From: Promethearchaeota archaeon
GTDB taxonomy: Archaea > Asgardarchaeota > Lokiarchaeia > Sigynarchaeales > SOKP01
DNA length: 14,044 nucleotides
Assembly (NCBI GenBank): GCA_030620005.1
Contig: JAUXAJ010000114.1
Coordinates: forward strand, 1-14,044
Direction of reading: 5' to 3'
Positions 13,726 through 14,044 of the stretch are shown here, in pieces. The translations under genes and the position numbers were made by a program. The stretch's first letter is position 1, and each line of letters opens with the position of its first letter. The notes below the pieces were generated by a model. That model ran no database searches. It had not been told where the DNA came from and saw only the letters and a list, made by a program, of their open reading frames with translations.

Positions 13726-14044
13726 TTATTGCTTTATTAGAAATATGGCATCTCTTTCTGATAAAATAAGCCAAGAAAATTGACGAATTGCTTTAATACC
13801 GATTATAGGGAAATTAAATTTTTGAATAATTATGATATCTTTAATGTCATCATCATCATTTTCATTGATATTTTTGATCTTTACTAAAGTCTCTTGCTCA
13901 GTGCCAATTATTTCAACCATGGATTTATAATTTTCGTAATCAATCATCCCTTTAACGGTTAAACCTTTCCCATGACCACTCCTTGACAGATTTAATAATA
14001 AAATTGTTTCTTCATCAAGACCTAAATATCCAAAAAAACCTGTA
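13726..14044 (-). CDS. Unrecognised protein, C-terminal part (5' end beyond window)
   Basis: The minus-strand frame is open from the right edge for 105 full codons to the TAA at 13726-13728. The ATG at 13947 is internal: the frame upstream of it reads GFFGYLGLDEETILLLNLSR and then SGHGKGLTVKG without a stop, and looks coding. The visible part has an acidic loop NENDDDD, beta-like segments (KDIIIIQKF, FPIIGIKAI) and ends SWLILSERDAIFLIKQ. SGHGKG is glycine-rich but is not a P-loop. No family is recognised. No signal or membrane segment is visible in this part. Confidence 0.6.
   Translation of the reverse strand, partial: TGFFGYLGLDEETILLLNLSRSGHGKGLTVKGMIDYENYKSMVEIIGTEQETLVKIKNINENDDDDIKDIIIIQKFNFPIIGIKAIRQFSWLILSERDAIFLIKQ

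Noticed and set aside
1..14044. tRNA, rRNA, CRISPR array, insertion sequence or transposase
   Set aside because: Searched for by eye on both strands; no cloverleaf-like CCA-ended element, regular repeat-spacer pattern, terminal inverted repeats or transposase motif was seen.

Overview
The window is AT-rich with compact genes. Several starts lie about 25-28 bases after an A/T-rich TATA-like box with no Shine-Dalgarno sequence, which points to leaderless archaeal transcription. T-rich tracts, not clear hairpins, follow some genes. The gene mix (GH1 glycosidase, fatty-acyl-CoA ligase, winged-helix/ferredoxin protein, SCP2-like proteins, a GHKL ATPase of sacsin type) suits an archaeon, possibly of the Asgard group. 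That placement is inference; there is no rRNA or tRNA to anchor it.

Layout. 1-912 (-): N-terminal 304 residues of a sacsin/HSP90-like ATPase running off the left edge, preceded by a 21-bp odd-centred palindrome between TATA box and start. 1060-1341 (-): small Cys-knuckle protein with an unclear start. 1459-1787 (+): small unknown gene readable only through a -1 shift at a perfect A_AAA_AAG heptamer. 1801-3321 (-): polytopic GT-C-like membrane protein, divergent from 3422-4786 (+), a complete GH1 beta-glycosidase with a triple half-site operator candidate. 4902-6614 (+): acyl-CoA synthetase, convergent with 6828-7970 (-), a multi-cluster iron-sulfur protein. 8096-8644 (-): SAM methyltransferase-like protein.

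From 8871 to 12518 all genes are on the + strand and look like one lipid/aldehyde cluster: extended SDR, a 26-codon remnant resembling the tail of a second SDR, an SCP2-like small protein, an aldehyde dehydrogenase cut by one in-frame TAA, and a second SCP2-like protein. The likely theme is oxidation/reduction of a hydrophobic carbonyl compound, with the SCP2-like proteins as possible carriers and the nearby acyl-CoA synthetase as possible activator; this is inferred from context.

12615-13560 (+) is a two-gene unit: a small charged unknown protein and a zincin-like protein whose HExxH has become VELLH. The right edge (13726-14044, -) holds the C-terminal part of an unrecognised protein. No CRISPR array, insertion sequence, tRNA or rRNA was seen. 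The main points for follow-up are the four gene-integrity anomalies (TAA in the dehydrogenase, slippery-site gene, SDR remnant, degenerate zincin) and three operator-like dyads.
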